DNA from: DASTYK01 sp964384585
GTDB lineage: Bacteria; Gemmatimonadota; Gemmatimonadetes; Longimicrobiales; RSA9
DNA: 41,751 nucleotides
Assembly (NCBI GenBank): GCA_964384585.1
Contig: CAYLME010000010.1
Location: 1-41,751, forward strand
Direction: 5' to 3'
A program made the translations under genes and the position numbers. Below, piece after piece: positions 31,738 to 40,116 of the stretch. Each line of letters opens with the position of its first letter. Position 1 is the first letter of the stretch. Below the pieces are notes generated by a model. The model did not search any database. It saw only the letters and a program-made list of their open reading frames with translations, and was not told the origin of the DNA.

Positions 31738-34130
31738 ATATCAGTTACCGCTGGCTGCAGTCGCTCGCGCCGGACCTGGACGCAACGCCCATCGAGATCG
31801 CCGACCGTCTCGCGGCCTACGGCGCGCCCGCAGACGAGGTCGCGGATATTGCCGCGAATCTGCGCGACGTCGTCGTCGCGCGCGTCGTGGAGGCGCGCAG
31901 GCATCCGAACGCGGACCGCCTCTCGCTGTGCACCGTCGATGCGGGTGGCCCGGAACCGCTCAGCGTGGTGTGTGGCGCACCGAACGTGCAGGCGGGTGCG
32001 TACTATCCGTTCGCACCGGTTGGTGCATCGCTGCCGAACGACCTGAAGATCCGCAAGGCGAAGATCCGCGGCGAGACGAGTGAGGGCATGCTGTGCAGTG
32101 CTGCCGAGCTGGGGCTCGGCCGCGACCACAGCGGCATCCTCACGCTGCACGGCACGTTCGTACCGGGTGAGGCGTTTGCCGGTGCGGTCGGGCTGGATGA
32201 TGCGCGTATCGTGCTGGACATCACGCCGAACCGCGGCGATCTGCTCTCGCACCTCGGCGTTGCACGTGAGCTGGCGGGTACCGGCGTGCGGCTGCCATCG
32301 CTGCCCGGCACGGGCGACGCCGGTCACCGCGTCACGATCGAGGGCGACCGTGCAGGCGGGATTCACATCCGCGTGGATGACACCGACGGTTGCCCGCGCT
32401 ATCTCGGCGCGCTCATTCGCGGCGTGCGCATCGGGCCGTCGCCCGCCTGGCTCGACGCACGGCTGCGCGCGATCGGGCAACGGCCGATCAACAACGTGGT
32501 CGATGCGACGAACCACATCCTGCACGAGCTCGGACAGCCGCTGCACGCATTCGATGCGTCGAAGCTGGGTGGCCAGCAGGTGATCGTGCGGCGCGCACGT
32601 GATGGCGAGAAGATCCGGACGCTGGACGGCGTCGAGCGCAAGCTCGACTCGTCCATGCTCGTGATCGCCGATGCGAACGTGCCGGTCGCACTCGCCGGCA
32701 TCATGGGCGGCGCCAACAGCGAGGTCACTGACGAGACGGTCGATGTGCTGCTCGAGTGCGCACTCTTCGACCCGGCGCTGACGCGCCGCACACGGACCAC
32801 GCTCGGCCTGTCGACGGACGCGAGCTACCGGTTCGAGCGCGGCGTCGATCCGGAGGGGATGGACACGGCGCTGCGGCGCGCGATCGATCTCATCGTCGCC
32901 GTTGCGGGCGGCACGGTTGAGGGCGCGGCACACGTCGGCACGGAGCTGGAGCCGCGTCGCACGATCGTGTTGCGCGAGTCACGCGTGGAGCAGGTGCTCG
33001 GTGTGCCGTTCACGACAGCGCAGCTTGCCGACCTGCTCGCGCCGATCGGCTTCGACGTCGATGCGCGCGACGCGGAGACGATCACGGTGCGCGTGCCCGG
33101 GTTCCGCAGCTACGACATCATGCGCGAGGACGACCTCGTCGAGGAGGTCGCGCGCCGTCACGGCTACGACCAGTTTCCGGATGAGCTGCGCCCGTTCCGC
33201 GTGGGAGCGCTCGAGGATCATCCGCTCAGCCGGCTCGAGGACATGCTGCGCACGCTTCTCACGGGCGCGGGCTTCCATGAGACGCGCAGCGTGCCGTTCG
33301 TCGGTGAGAAGGAGGGCGATGTGGCGCTGCTGCTGCCGCTCGCCTCGAACGAGAGCCGGCTGCGTCGCACACTGCTGCACACGCTCGTGCGCCGGCTCGA
33401 GTACAACTTCGCACGCGGTACGGCGAACCTGCGGCTGTTCGAGCTCGGCAGCGTCTTCGCCCCCGGCAGGCCGGGTGAGCTGCCGCTCGAGGCGACGCAT
33501 GCCGCCGTCGTGTTCACCGGAGCGCGTGCGCCCGAGCACTGGAGCACGCGTACCGAGCCGTTCGACGCGTTCGATCTGAAGGCGCTGGGTGAGGTGCTGG
33601 CAGACCGCCTCCAGCTCGAGATGCGCGCGACCGATGGCGGCGACGTGCCGCCCGCGTTCCAGCCGCTGCTCGCGGCGCCGCTCTTCGCGCTGACCGCTGG
33701 CGACGGCGAAGTCGTAGGTGCTGCCGGGCGCCTGAATCCCCGCGCGATCGACGCACCGGCGTGGGCGGGCGACGTCTGGGCGATCGAGCTCGTCATCCGC
33801 CCGGACATGCTCGTACGGCGTGAGTTCACGCTCCGGCCTCTGCCGCTCTACCCGGCGATCGAGCGCGACCTGGCGCTGCTCGTGCCTGCCTCGGTCCCGT
33901 CGAGCGACATCGAAGCGACGATCCGTGCGAGCGGCGGAGCCCTGCTCCAGGACGTCGCACCCTTCGACCTGTTCACCGGCAAGGGAATACCCGCAGGGAC
34001 GCGCAGCATCGCGTTCCGGCTGCATTTCCGCTCGCCGGAGCGTACACTTACCGACGACGAAGCCGACGAGGCGGTTGCCCGCGTCCTGCGCGCACTGGAA
34101 CAGACTCACGGAGTCACGCGTCGTGCCTGA
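31734..34130 (+). CDS. pheT: Phenylalanyl-tRNA synthetase beta subunit
   Basis: 798 residues, the normal size. Domains in order: a short N-terminal part (NISYRWLQSLAPDLDATP), the tRNA-binding OB domain (about 40-150, with RRHPNADRLSLCTVD, and KIRKAKIRGETSEGMLCSAA), B3/B4 editing domain (NNVVDATNHILHELGQPLHA), B5 domain, the class II-like core (FHETRSVPFVGEKEGDVALL) and the C-terminal FDX-ACB anticodon domain (PLYPAIERDLALLVP, then RSIAFRLHFRSPERTLTDDE). The start overlaps the pheS stop by 4 nt. Its own stop overlaps the start of the small coiled-coil gene. Confidence 0.97.
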   Translation: MNISYRWLQSLAPDLDATPIEIADRLAAYGAPADEVADIAANLRDVVVARVVEARRHPNADRLSLCTVDAGGPEPLSVVCGAPNVQAGAYYPFAPVGASLPNDLKIRKAKIRGETSEGMLCSAAELGLGRDHSGILTLHGTFVPGEAFAGAVGLDDARIVLDITPNRGDLLSHLGVARELAGTGVRLPSLPGTGDAGHRVTIEGDRAGGIHIRVDDTDGCPRYLGALIRGVRIGPSPAWLDARLRAIGQRPINNVVDATNHILHELGQPLHAFDASKLGGQQVIVRRARDGEKIRTLDGVERKLDSSMLVIADANVPVALAGIMGGANSEVTDETVDVLLECALFDPALTRRTRTTLGLSTDASYRFERGVDPEGMDTALRRAIDLIVAVAGGTVEGAAHVGTELEPRRTIVLRESRVEQVLGVPFTTAQLADLLAPIGFDVDARDAETITVRVPGFRSYDIMREDDLVEEVARRHGYDQFPDELRPFRVGALEDHPLSRLEDMLRTLLTGAGFHETRSVPFVGEKEGDVALLLPLASNESRLRRTLLHTLVRRLEYNFARGTANLRLFELGSVFAPGRPGELPLEATHAAVVFTGARAPEHWSTRTEPFDAFDLKALGEVLADRLQLEMRATDGGDVPPAFQPLLAAPLFALTAGDGEVVGAAGRLNPRAIDAPAWAGDVWAIELVIRPDMLVRREFTLRPLPLYPAIERDLALLVPASVPSSDIEATIRASGGALLQDVAPFDLFTGKGIPAGTRSIAFRLHFRSPERTLTDDEADEAVARVLRALEQTHGVTRRA

Positions 34131-34425
34131 CCTTCAGATACCACTGCCACCGCCGGAGTGGGACGCTCTCGAGCTGTCCGTTCGGCGCCTGCTCGAAACC
34201 CATGATGCCCTGAAGCGGCGCACCCAGACCGCCGAGCGACGCGTGCGCGAATTGGAGTCTGCGCTCGGACGCGTTTCGAGCGGCGCGCTGGACCCGCTCG
34301 CCCTCTCGGAGCGGGCCACCGTGCTCGAGCGCGAGAACAAGGACCTGATCGACCGGCTCGCACGCGCCAACGCGCTTGTCGAGCGGATCGCGGCACGGCT
34401 CAACTTTCTGGAGGCCGAGCGATGA
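34123..34425 (+). CDS. Small coiled-coil protein between pheT and zapA, function unknown
   Basis: 100 residues from GTG 34123, overlapping the pheT stop by 8 nt and the zapA start by 4 nt (ATGA). After a Pro-rich start (IPLPPPEWDALEL) the protein is almost wholly helical with heptad spacing: VRRLLETHDALKRRTQTAER, RVRELESALGRV and, at the end, ATVLERENKDLIDRLARAN with ALVERIAARLNFLE. That is a coiled coil broken once near residue 55. I recognise no named family. The tight coupling with zapA suggests a cell-division partner with a ZapB-like role, which is inference from position and fold type only. Confidence 0.75.
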   Translation: MPDLQIPLPPPEWDALELSVRRLLETHDALKRRTQTAERRVRELESALGRVSSGALDPLALSERATVLERENKDLIDRLARANALVERIAARLNFLEAER

Positions 34426-34742
34426 GCGACCAGACGAAGAGTGTCGTCACCGTCGAGATCGCCGGCGAGGAGTACACGCTGCGGGCTGACACGACGCCGG
34501 ATTACGCCAGGGAATGCGCCGCGCACGTGGATCACACGATCACGGAGATCCTGCAGGGCGGTTCGCTCATTCAGACGCACAAGGCTGCAATCCTTGCCGC
34601 CCTCTCGCTCACCGACCAGTTGTTCCAGGCACGGCGCGAGACCGAGGAGATGCGCGCCGAGATCGGCCGCCTCGCCGAGGCGCTTACCGCTGATGTGCGC
34701 GCCCGCCTCGAGCCGTCCGACAACGCGCCCGCACAACGGTAG
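34422..34742 (+). CDS. zapA: Cell division protein ZapA
   Basis: Small cytoplasmic protein that bundles FtsZ filaments at the division site. 106 residues. The N-terminal globular half shows the family pattern VVTVEIAGEEYTLRADTTPD then YARECAAHVDHTI. The C-terminal half is a coiled coil with HKAAILAALSLTDQLFQARR and EEMRAEIGRLAEAL. It starts in a 4-nt overlap with the coiled-coil gene. The last ~13 codons fall inside the 55-bp sequence that is repeated after the scaffold gap; the stop codon TAG is present before the Ns, so the gene is complete. Confidence 0.9.
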   Translation: MSDQTKSVVTVEIAGEEYTLRADTTPDYARECAAHVDHTITEILQGGSLIQTHKAAILAALSLTDQLFQARRETEEMRAEIGRLAEALTADVRARLEPSDNAPAQR

Positions 34743-34912
34743 CTCAGCCCGTCCTTCNNNNNNNNNNNNNNNNNNNNNNNNNNNNNNNNNNNNNNNNNNN
34801 NNNNNNNNNNNNNNNNNNNNNNNNNNNNNNNNNNNNNNNNNNNNNNNNNNNNNNNNNCCGCCTCGAGCCGTCCGACAACGCGCCCGCACAACGGTAGCTC
34901 AGCCCGTCCTTC
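34703..34912. repeat. 100-N scaffold gap flanked by identical 55-bp direct repeats
   Basis: Bases 34758-34857 are 100 Ns, the usual placeholder for a gap of unknown size. The 55 bases before it (34703-34757) and after it (34858-34912) are identical and include the 3' end of zapA. The simplest reading is two contigs whose ends overlap by 55 bp and were not merged, so the true sequence has one copy and no gap. A genuine repeat or a hidden insertion cannot be excluded from this window. Confidence 0.92.
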
Positions 34913-35026
34913 GATCGGGCGCGCGGCGGCGTGGCGTGCCCCCGACCCCGTGCTGACCTGCAAGGCATCCGGCCGGATTCCACCGCCAGCAGAGCGTCAA
35001 TGTCGTTTCCGGTGGGGCGTTCCACC
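34913..35026. other. Intergenic region between zapA and rny
   Basis: Together with the gap, the stretch from 34743 to 35156 holds no supported protein gene. 34913-35026 is GC-rich and can form several short hairpins. In proteobacteria the 6S RNA gene often follows zapA, but I could not build the long rod with central bubble of that RNA here. Confidence 0.35.
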
Positions 35027-35056
35027 TTGCGGCGCCTCGCGCGCGCCCGCTAGTTT
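35027..35056 (+). promoter_or_regulatory. Probable promoter of rny
   Basis: TTGCGG (35027-35032), 18-nt spacer, TAGTTT (35051-35056), predicted start near 35063 and a ~95-nt leader before rny. Confidence 0.45.
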
Positions 35057-35156
35057 GCGCGGAAGGGCGCGGCGCAGGTGTCGATATGCCGCAGCCTCAA
35101 TTGTCGTAACCAGTTAGCCTACCGCGGCGGCCGATGGTCGCCTTTCTGGAGTGATC

Positions 35157-36722
35157 ATGGATTCTCCGTTGCTGCTCGGCGTGTTCGCCGTCGGCGCAGC
35201 CCTCGTGGGCGTGCTTGCCGGCTGGTGGCTCGAGCGCAGGCGGCTGCAAAGGTATCAGGCCGATGCAGAGTCCGTCGCAGCGCGCATTCGCGAGGAGGCC
35301 GGCGCGGAGGCCGAGCGCCTGAAGCGTGCCGCCGAGCTGGAGGGCAAGGAAGAAGCGTATCGCGCGCGCGAGGAATGGGAGCGCGAAGAGGCGCGCCGCC
35401 GCGAGGACCAGGAGCGCGCGGAGCAGCGGATCGAGGAGCGCCGCAGCGGACTGGACCGAAAATACGATCTGCTGGAAACGAAGGAGCGGCAGGTCGCGGA
35501 GCGCGAGAGAGGACTAGAGGCGCGGGCGCTGGAGCTGCAGGCGCGCCAGGACGCCACGGCCAGGGTGGAGCAGGAGGCGCAGGCGCGGCTCGAGGCGCTC
35601 GCGGGCCTGAGCTCGGAGGAAGCGCTCAAGCGGCTGATGCAGCGTCTGGAGGAGGAGGCCCGTGCGCGCGCAGCGAACACGATCCGCGAGATCAAGGAGA
35701 ACGCGAAGCGGGACGCGGAGCGCGAGGCGCGCAACATCGTGTCGCTCGCGATCCAGCGCATTGCAGCGGACCACACGGCGGAGAGCACCGTCTCGGTCGT
35801 GAGCCTGCCGTCCGACGAGATGAAGGGCCGCATCATCGGACGTGAGGGTCGCAACATCCGCGCGTTCGAGCAGGCGACCGGCATCGACGTCATCATCGAC
35901 GACACCCCCGAAGCTGTGATCCTCTCGGGCTTCGACCCGATCCGTCGCGAGACTGCGCGGCTTGCGCTGGAGAAGCTCGTCGCGGACGGTCGCATCCATC
36001 CGGGCCGGATCGAGGAAGTCGTCGAGAAGAGTCGCAAGGAAGTCGAGGAGGGGATGATCCAGGCCGCCGAGGAGGCCTGCTACGAGCTCGGCGTCCACGG
36101 CATTCACCCGGAGATCATCAAGGTCCTCGGCCGACTCAAGTTCCGCACGTCCTACGGCCAGAACCAGCTGCTCCACGCCAGGGAAGTTGCGCGCGTTGCG
36201 GGCAACATGGCCGCCGAGATGGGCCTCGACGCGACCATGACGAAGCGGATGGGCCTGCTCCACGACGTCGGCAAGGGACTTACGCACGAGCACGAGGGCA
36301 CGCACGTCGAGCTCGGCTGGAACCTCTGCAAGAAGTACAATGAACCTGACCAGGTGCTGAACGCGATCAAGGCGCACCACGACGAGGAACCGCACCGCTA
36401 CGCGGAAACGTTCCTCGTGACCGCCGGCGACGCGATCAGCGGCGCCCGTCCCGGTGCCCGGCGCGAGATGTTCGAAACCTACGTGAAGCGCCTCGAGAAA
36501 CTGGAAGCAATCGCCAACGGCTTCCCCGGCGTCGAGCGCTGCTTCGCGATCCAGGCGGGCCGCGAAGTGCGCGTGCTCGTAGACCCCGAGAACGTGAACG
36601 ACACGACGATGTCGGAGCTGAGCGAGCAGATTGCGCGGCGCCTGGAAGACGAGCTGCAGTATCCGGGACAGATCAAGGTGGTGGTCATCCGTGAAACACG
36701 CGCAGTTGACTTCGCTCGCTAG
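35157..36722 (+). CDS. rny: Ribonuclease Y
   Basis: Membrane-anchored endoribonuclease that starts mRNA decay. 521 residues. An N-terminal membrane helix (about 5-24, LLGVFAVGAALVGVLAGWWL) is followed by a long charged coiled coil (30-190), a KH RNA-binding domain (DEMKGRIIGREGRNIRAFEQ), and an HD phosphohydrolase domain with catalytic GLLHDVGKGLTHEHEGTHVE. The ending ETYVKRLEKLEAIANGFPGV and YPGQIKVVVIRETRA are also typical. ATG 35157 is preferred, with GGAG five bases upstream; a GTG two codons earlier is possible. zapA-rny adjacency is known in several lineages. Confidence 0.97.
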   Translation: MDSPLLLGVFAVGAALVGVLAGWWLERRRLQRYQADAESVAARIREEAGAEAERLKRAAELEGKEEAYRAREEWEREEARRREDQERAEQRIEERRSGLDRKYDLLETKERQVAERERGLEARALELQARQDATARVEQEAQARLEALAGLSSEEALKRLMQRLEEEARARAANTIREIKENAKRDAEREARNIVSLAIQRIAADHTAESTVSVVSLPSDEMKGRIIGREGRNIRAFEQATGIDVIIDDTPEAVILSGFDPIRRETARLALEKLVADGRIHPGRIEEVVEKSRKEVEEGMIQAAEEACYELGVHGIHPEIIKVLGRLKFRTSYGQNQLLHAREVARVAGNMAAEMGLDATMTKRMGLLHDVGKGLTHEHEGTHVELGWNLCKKYNEPDQVLNAIKAHHDEEPHRYAETFLVTAGDAISGARPGARREMFETYVKRLEKLEAIANGFPGVERCFAIQAGREVRVLVDPENVNDTTMSELSEQIARRLEDELQYPGQIKVVVIRETRAVDFAR

Positions 36723-36800
36723 ATTTTCCGGATCGACCACAGCGGGCACAGAGTCACAACAGTGTCCGTGTACTCGGTGGTAGAGAAGAACGACAGGACA

Positions 36801-37703
36801 ATGGCAAAGATCATCAGTGGAACCGAACTGAGTGAAACCATCCGCGCGGAGATCGCGCAGGATGCTGCGGCGTTCCGGGAAGAGACCGGCGTACAGCCCG
36901 GGCTGGCGGTCGTCATCGTCGGCAATGATCCGGCGAGCGAGGTGTATGTGCGCTCGAAGGGGAAGGCGGCGGAGGCGGCGGGCTTTTACTCGCGTACGAT
37001 CAAGCTCGATGAGTCCACATCGGAAGACGAGCTGCTCGGTGTGATCGAGGGGCTGAATGCGGATCCGCGCGTGCACGGGATTCTGTGCCAGCTGCCGGTC
37101 CCGAAGCACATCGATTCCGGTCGGGTGCTGCTCGCGATCGATCCGTCGAAAGACGTGGACGGGTTTCACCCGATGAATGCGGGAAGGCTGGCCGTCGGTG
37201 ATCCCGATGTGCTGGCGCCGTGCACGCCGGCGGGTGTGATCGAGATGATTCTGCGCTCGGGGTACGAGACACGCGGGAAGCATGCGGTCGTAGTCGGCCG
37301 CTCCACCATCGTCGGGCGGCCGATGGCGCTGCTGCTGCTGAGGAACGGTCGCGGCGGCGATGCGACGGTCACGGTCGCGCATTCGCGCACGCAGGACCTG
37401 GGCGCGATCACGCGCCAGGCGGATATCCTGATCGCTGCCGTGGGCCGGCCGGAGATGATCACGGGCGACATGATCAAGCCTGGCGCTGTCGTGATCGACG
37501 TCGGCATCAACCGTGTCGATGACCCGAGCGCGAAGCGCGGCTATCGACTTGTCGGTGATGTGCATTTCGAGGGGGCCGAGAAGGTCGCCGGAGCGATCAC
37601 ACCCGTGCCGGGCGGCGTCGGTCCGATGACCATCACGATGCTGCTGCACAACACGCTGCGCGCTGCGCGTGCGATCACGGCGTCGGAGGCGGTCACGCGC
37701 TGA
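36801..37703 (+). CDS. folD: Methylenetetrahydrofolate dehydrogenase/cyclohydrolase FolD
   Basis: Interconverts 5,10-methylene-, methenyl- and 10-formyl-tetrahydrofolate with NADP. 300 residues. Family landmarks: PGLAVVIVGNDPASEVYVRS with the catalytic lysine following (KGKAAEAAG), HGILCQLPVPKHID, DPSKDVDGFHPMNAGRLAVG, PCTPAGVIEMILRSG, the NADP loop VVVGRSTIVGRPMALLLLRN and PVPGGVGPMTITMLLHNTL. ATG 36801 is chosen as the usual N-terminus; an in-frame GTG at 36762 is less likely. Its stop overlaps the xseA start (TGATG), giving the common folD-xseA-xseB order. A -10-like TAGATT at 36720 lies at the rny stop without a clear -35. Confidence 0.96.
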   Translation: MAKIISGTELSETIRAEIAQDAAAFREETGVQPGLAVVIVGNDPASEVYVRSKGKAAEAAGFYSRTIKLDESTSEDELLGVIEGLNADPRVHGILCQLPVPKHIDSGRVLLAIDPSKDVDGFHPMNAGRLAVGDPDVLAPCTPAGVIEMILRSGYETRGKHAVVVGRSTIVGRPMALLLLRNGRGGDATVTVAHSRTQDLGAITRQADILIAAVGRPEMITGDMIKPGAVVIDVGINRVDDPSAKRGYRLVGDVHFEGAEKVAGAITPVPGGVGPMTITMLLHNTLRAARAITASEAVTR

Positions 37704-38947
37704 TGCGTGATTTCTTCGAGGACGGCGCGCGCCCACAACGGCGGGCCTATGTCCGCCAGGGCGGCAGCAGCTGGTCGTTGCAGAACGCCGGGGCACAGGA
37801 CTACACGCCATCCACGCTGAACGCGTTTGCGCGCAACATCATCGAGGGTTCGTTCCCGCCGATCTTCGTGCGGGGCGAGGTGACGGGGTGGAAGCGGTAC
37901 GCGAGCAGCGGGCATTGCTACTTCACGCTGCGTGACGCCACGGCGCAGGTGCGCTGCGTCATGTTCTCGCGCGATGCCGCACGGCTCCCTGCGGATCCCG
38001 AGGAGGGCATGGAGATCCGCGTCTTCGGCACGCTCACGCTGTACGAGCGGCGCGGTGATTTCCAGCTCGGGGTGCGCGAACTCGAAGCGGGCGGCGGCGA
38101 TGGTCTCTGGCGGCTCGCGTTCGAAAACCTTCGCCGTCGCCTGGAGGCTGAAGGCCTGCTCGCGCCGGAGCGCAAGCGACCGCTGCCCGCGCATCCCTCG
38201 ACCATCGGTATCGTCACGTCTGCTGCGGGCGCCGCGCTGCATGACATCCTGCATGTCGTGCAGAAGCGCGCGCCCTGGACCCGCGTGGTGCTGGCGCCGG
38301 CGCGCGTCCAGGGAGAGGGTGCGTCGGCCGATGTGGCACGCGCGCTCGCGTGCCTGGATCGTGCCGGCCTCTGCGATGTCATCATCGTCGGGCGCGGCGG
38401 CGGCTCGATCGAGGATCTCTGGGCGTTCAACGAGGAGCCGGTGGCGCGTGCGATCGCGGCGTGCAGCGTTCCCGTGATCAGCGCTGTGGGTCACGAGATC
38501 GACGTCACGATCGCCGATCTCGTCGCTGACTGCCGTGCACCTACACCGAGCGCAGCAGCGGAGCGCGCCGTTCCCGATCACGCGTCGCTTGCGCGCGAGT
38601 CCGATGCGCTGCGCATGCGCATGCGTCGCTCGATCGAGTGGCGAGTAGATGCGGCGCGCGATTCCATCGAGGGCGCGGCCGCAGCGCTCGAGGCGGGTGT
38701 GCGCGACGTGATCAGCGTTCGCCGAGAACGCGCGGACCGCAGCGCCGGGATGCTCGATGCACTCTCGCCTCTCGCCGCGCTGCGTCGCGGTTATGCCGTG
38801 CCGCTCGCCGCGAACGGCAGGATACTGCGCTCCGTCGCCGAGTTCGAGCCGGGCGCTGCGTTCGCGTTGCGCGTGGCGGACGGCGTCGTGGATTGCAGCG
38901 CTGCCGGCGTGAAGACCATCGAGTTGCCGGAGCCGACCCGTGGCTGA
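37703..38947 (+). CDS. xseA: Exodeoxyribonuclease VII large subunit
   Basis: Catalytic subunit of the single-strand-specific exonuclease ExoVII. 414 residues. After an unusual ~35-residue lead the N-terminal OB fold is clear (FPPIFVRGEVTGWKRYASSG, HCYFTLRDATAQVRCVMF). The catalytic domain has IGIVTSAAGAALHDILHVVQ, VIIVGRGGGSIEDLWAFNEE and VPVISAVGHEIDVTIADLVA with PTPSAAAE. A long helical region and RRGYAVPL complete the C-terminus, somewhat shorter than in Escherichia coli XseA. It starts on the folD stop and overlaps xseB by 8 nt. Confidence 0.96.
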   Translation: MRDFFEDGARPQRRAYVRQGGSSWSLQNAGAQDYTPSTLNAFARNIIEGSFPPIFVRGEVTGWKRYASSGHCYFTLRDATAQVRCVMFSRDAARLPADPEEGMEIRVFGTLTLYERRGDFQLGVRELEAGGGDGLWRLAFENLRRRLEAEGLLAPERKRPLPAHPSTIGIVTSAAGAALHDILHVVQKRAPWTRVVLAPARVQGEGASADVARALACLDRAGLCDVIIVGRGGGSIEDLWAFNEEPVARAIAACSVPVISAVGHEIDVTIADLVADCRAPTPSAAAERAVPDHASLARESDALRMRMRRSIEWRVDAARDSIEGAAAALEAGVRDVISVRRERADRSAGMLDALSPLAALRRGYAVPLAANGRILRSVAEFEPGAAFALRVADGVVDCSAAGVKTIELPEPTRG

Positions 38948-39173
38948 AGCAGAGTCCGGCGCCATCGAGCGGCGCATCAGCCGGCTCGAGGAGATCGTTT
39001 CACGTCTCGAGCGCGAGGAGCTGGAGCTCGATGAGGCGCTGCGTCTCTTCGAGGAAGGCATCGGTCACCTGCGCGAGGTGCGCGGCATGCTGCGCAGCGC
39101 GGAGCTGCGGGTCGAGCAGCTGATCGAGGAAGCCGACGGCTCCTTCACGACCGAGCCGTTCCGCGAGGAATGA
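38940..39173 (+). CDS. xseB: Exodeoxyribonuclease VII small subunit
   Basis: 77 residues. Small helical subunit that caps the XseA assembly. Family pattern: IERRISRLEEIVSRLEREEL followed by ELDEALRLFEEGIGHLREVR and a final helix. The start is GTG 38940, overlapping the xseA stop by 8 nt; the alanine-glutamate N-terminus fits the family. The stop overlaps ispA (ATGA), so xseA, xseB and ispA form one translationally coupled string, as in many bacteria (xseB-ispA-dxs). Confidence 0.94.
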   Translation: MAEAESGAIERRISRLEEIVSRLEREELELDEALRLFEEGIGHLREVRGMLRSAELRVEQLIEEADGSFTTEPFREE

Positions 39174-40057
39174 CGGCCGGACCCGTGCTGCTCGGTGCCG
39201 CGCGCGCAGCCGCTGATCGTGCGCTCGAGCGTGCGAGCGACGTGTTGCTCGACGGTGTGCCGGCTGCACTCGCCGATCCCGTCCGCTACGCACTCGCCGG
39301 TGATGGCAAACGGTTGCGGCCGATCCTGTGTGCCGCGGCGTACCGCGCGCTCGGCGGCACACACGACGCCATCCACGACGTCGGTGCAGCGATCGAGATC
39401 ATCCACACGTACTCGCTCGTCCACGACGATCTGCCCTGCATGGACGACGACGACCTGCGCCGCGGCCGGCCGACCACGCATCGCGCGTACGACGTCCGCA
39501 CCGCCACCATCGCGGGCGCCTTCATGATCCCGCTCGCCGTGCGCCAGATGGTGCGGGCTGCCGATGCGCTCGCCCTGCCGACCGCGACGTGCGCCGCCAT
39601 GGTCCACGAACTCGTTGACGCGGCCGGCGCGAGCGGCATGGTCGGGGGCCAGTGGCTGGACCTGGCCGGGGTCGATCGGCTGGAGGCGCTCAGCGAGACC
39701 CATCGTCGCAAGACGGGGGCGCTCATGGCCGCCGCCATGGCGCTCGGCGCGCACGCAGCCGGCGCGACGCCAGGCGTCGTCGCCGCATTCCGTACCGCAG
39801 GTACGCGGCTCGGCCTCGCATTCCAGATCCACGACGACGTGCTGGACGAGACCGCGACCGCGGACGTCCTCGGCAAGACGGCGGGCAAGGACCGCGCGAG
39901 CGAGAAAGTCACCTACGTCCGCCTGCTGGGACTGGAGAAAGCACGGTTTGCCGCGCACGAGGCGGCGGCGGCAGCCCGGCAGGCGGTCGTCCAGGCAGGC
40001 GTGGACGACCCCGAACTGCTCGGGCTGGTCGCATTCGCCGTGGAGCGGGATCGGTAG
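39170..40057 (+). CDS. ispA: Polyprenyl (farnesyl/geranylgeranyl) diphosphate synthase
   Basis: Trans-prenyltransferase that elongates allylic diphosphates with isopentenyl diphosphate. 295 residues. First Asp-rich motif LVHDDLPCMDDDDLRRGRPT (Asp86, Asp87, with two residues inserted as in bacterial FPP synthases), GDGKRLRPILC near residues 45-54, GGQWLDLAGVD, and the second Asp motif FQIHDDVLDETATADVLGKT with GKD. The four residues before the first motif (SLVH) include Ser and no bulky block beyond His, so chain length (C15 or C20) cannot be fixed. It lies between xseB and dxs, two steps of the same isoprenoid route. Confidence 0.93.
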   Translation: MTAGPVLLGAARAAADRALERASDVLLDGVPAALADPVRYALAGDGKRLRPILCAAAYRALGGTHDAIHDVGAAIEIIHTYSLVHDDLPCMDDDDLRRGRPTTHRAYDVRTATIAGAFMIPLAVRQMVRAADALALPTATCAAMVHELVDAAGASGMVGGQWLDLAGVDRLEALSETHRRKTGALMAAAMALGAHAAGATPGVVAAFRTAGTRLGLAFQIHDDVLDETATADVLGKTAGKDRASEKVTYVRLLGLEKARFAAHEAAAAARQAVVQAGVDDPELLGLVAFAVERDR

Positions 40058-40116
40058 CTATATTCGGGGCTTCGTGGCGCTGCACCATGCGCCGCCCGGA
40101 TTACCCAGGAGGAGCC

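Noticed and set aside
34735..34750. tRNA-like start GGTAGCTCAGC after zapA (repeated after the gap)
   Set aside because: Only the D-arm-like string is present; no acceptor, anticodon or T arm can be built around it.
34913..35050. 6S RNA gene, which follows zapA in many proteobacteria
   Set aside because: I could not fold the long imperfect rod with a central bubble; position alone is not enough.
40059..40064. TATATT as -10 of a dxs promoter
   Set aside because: No -35 match at proper distance; dxs can be transcribed with ispA.
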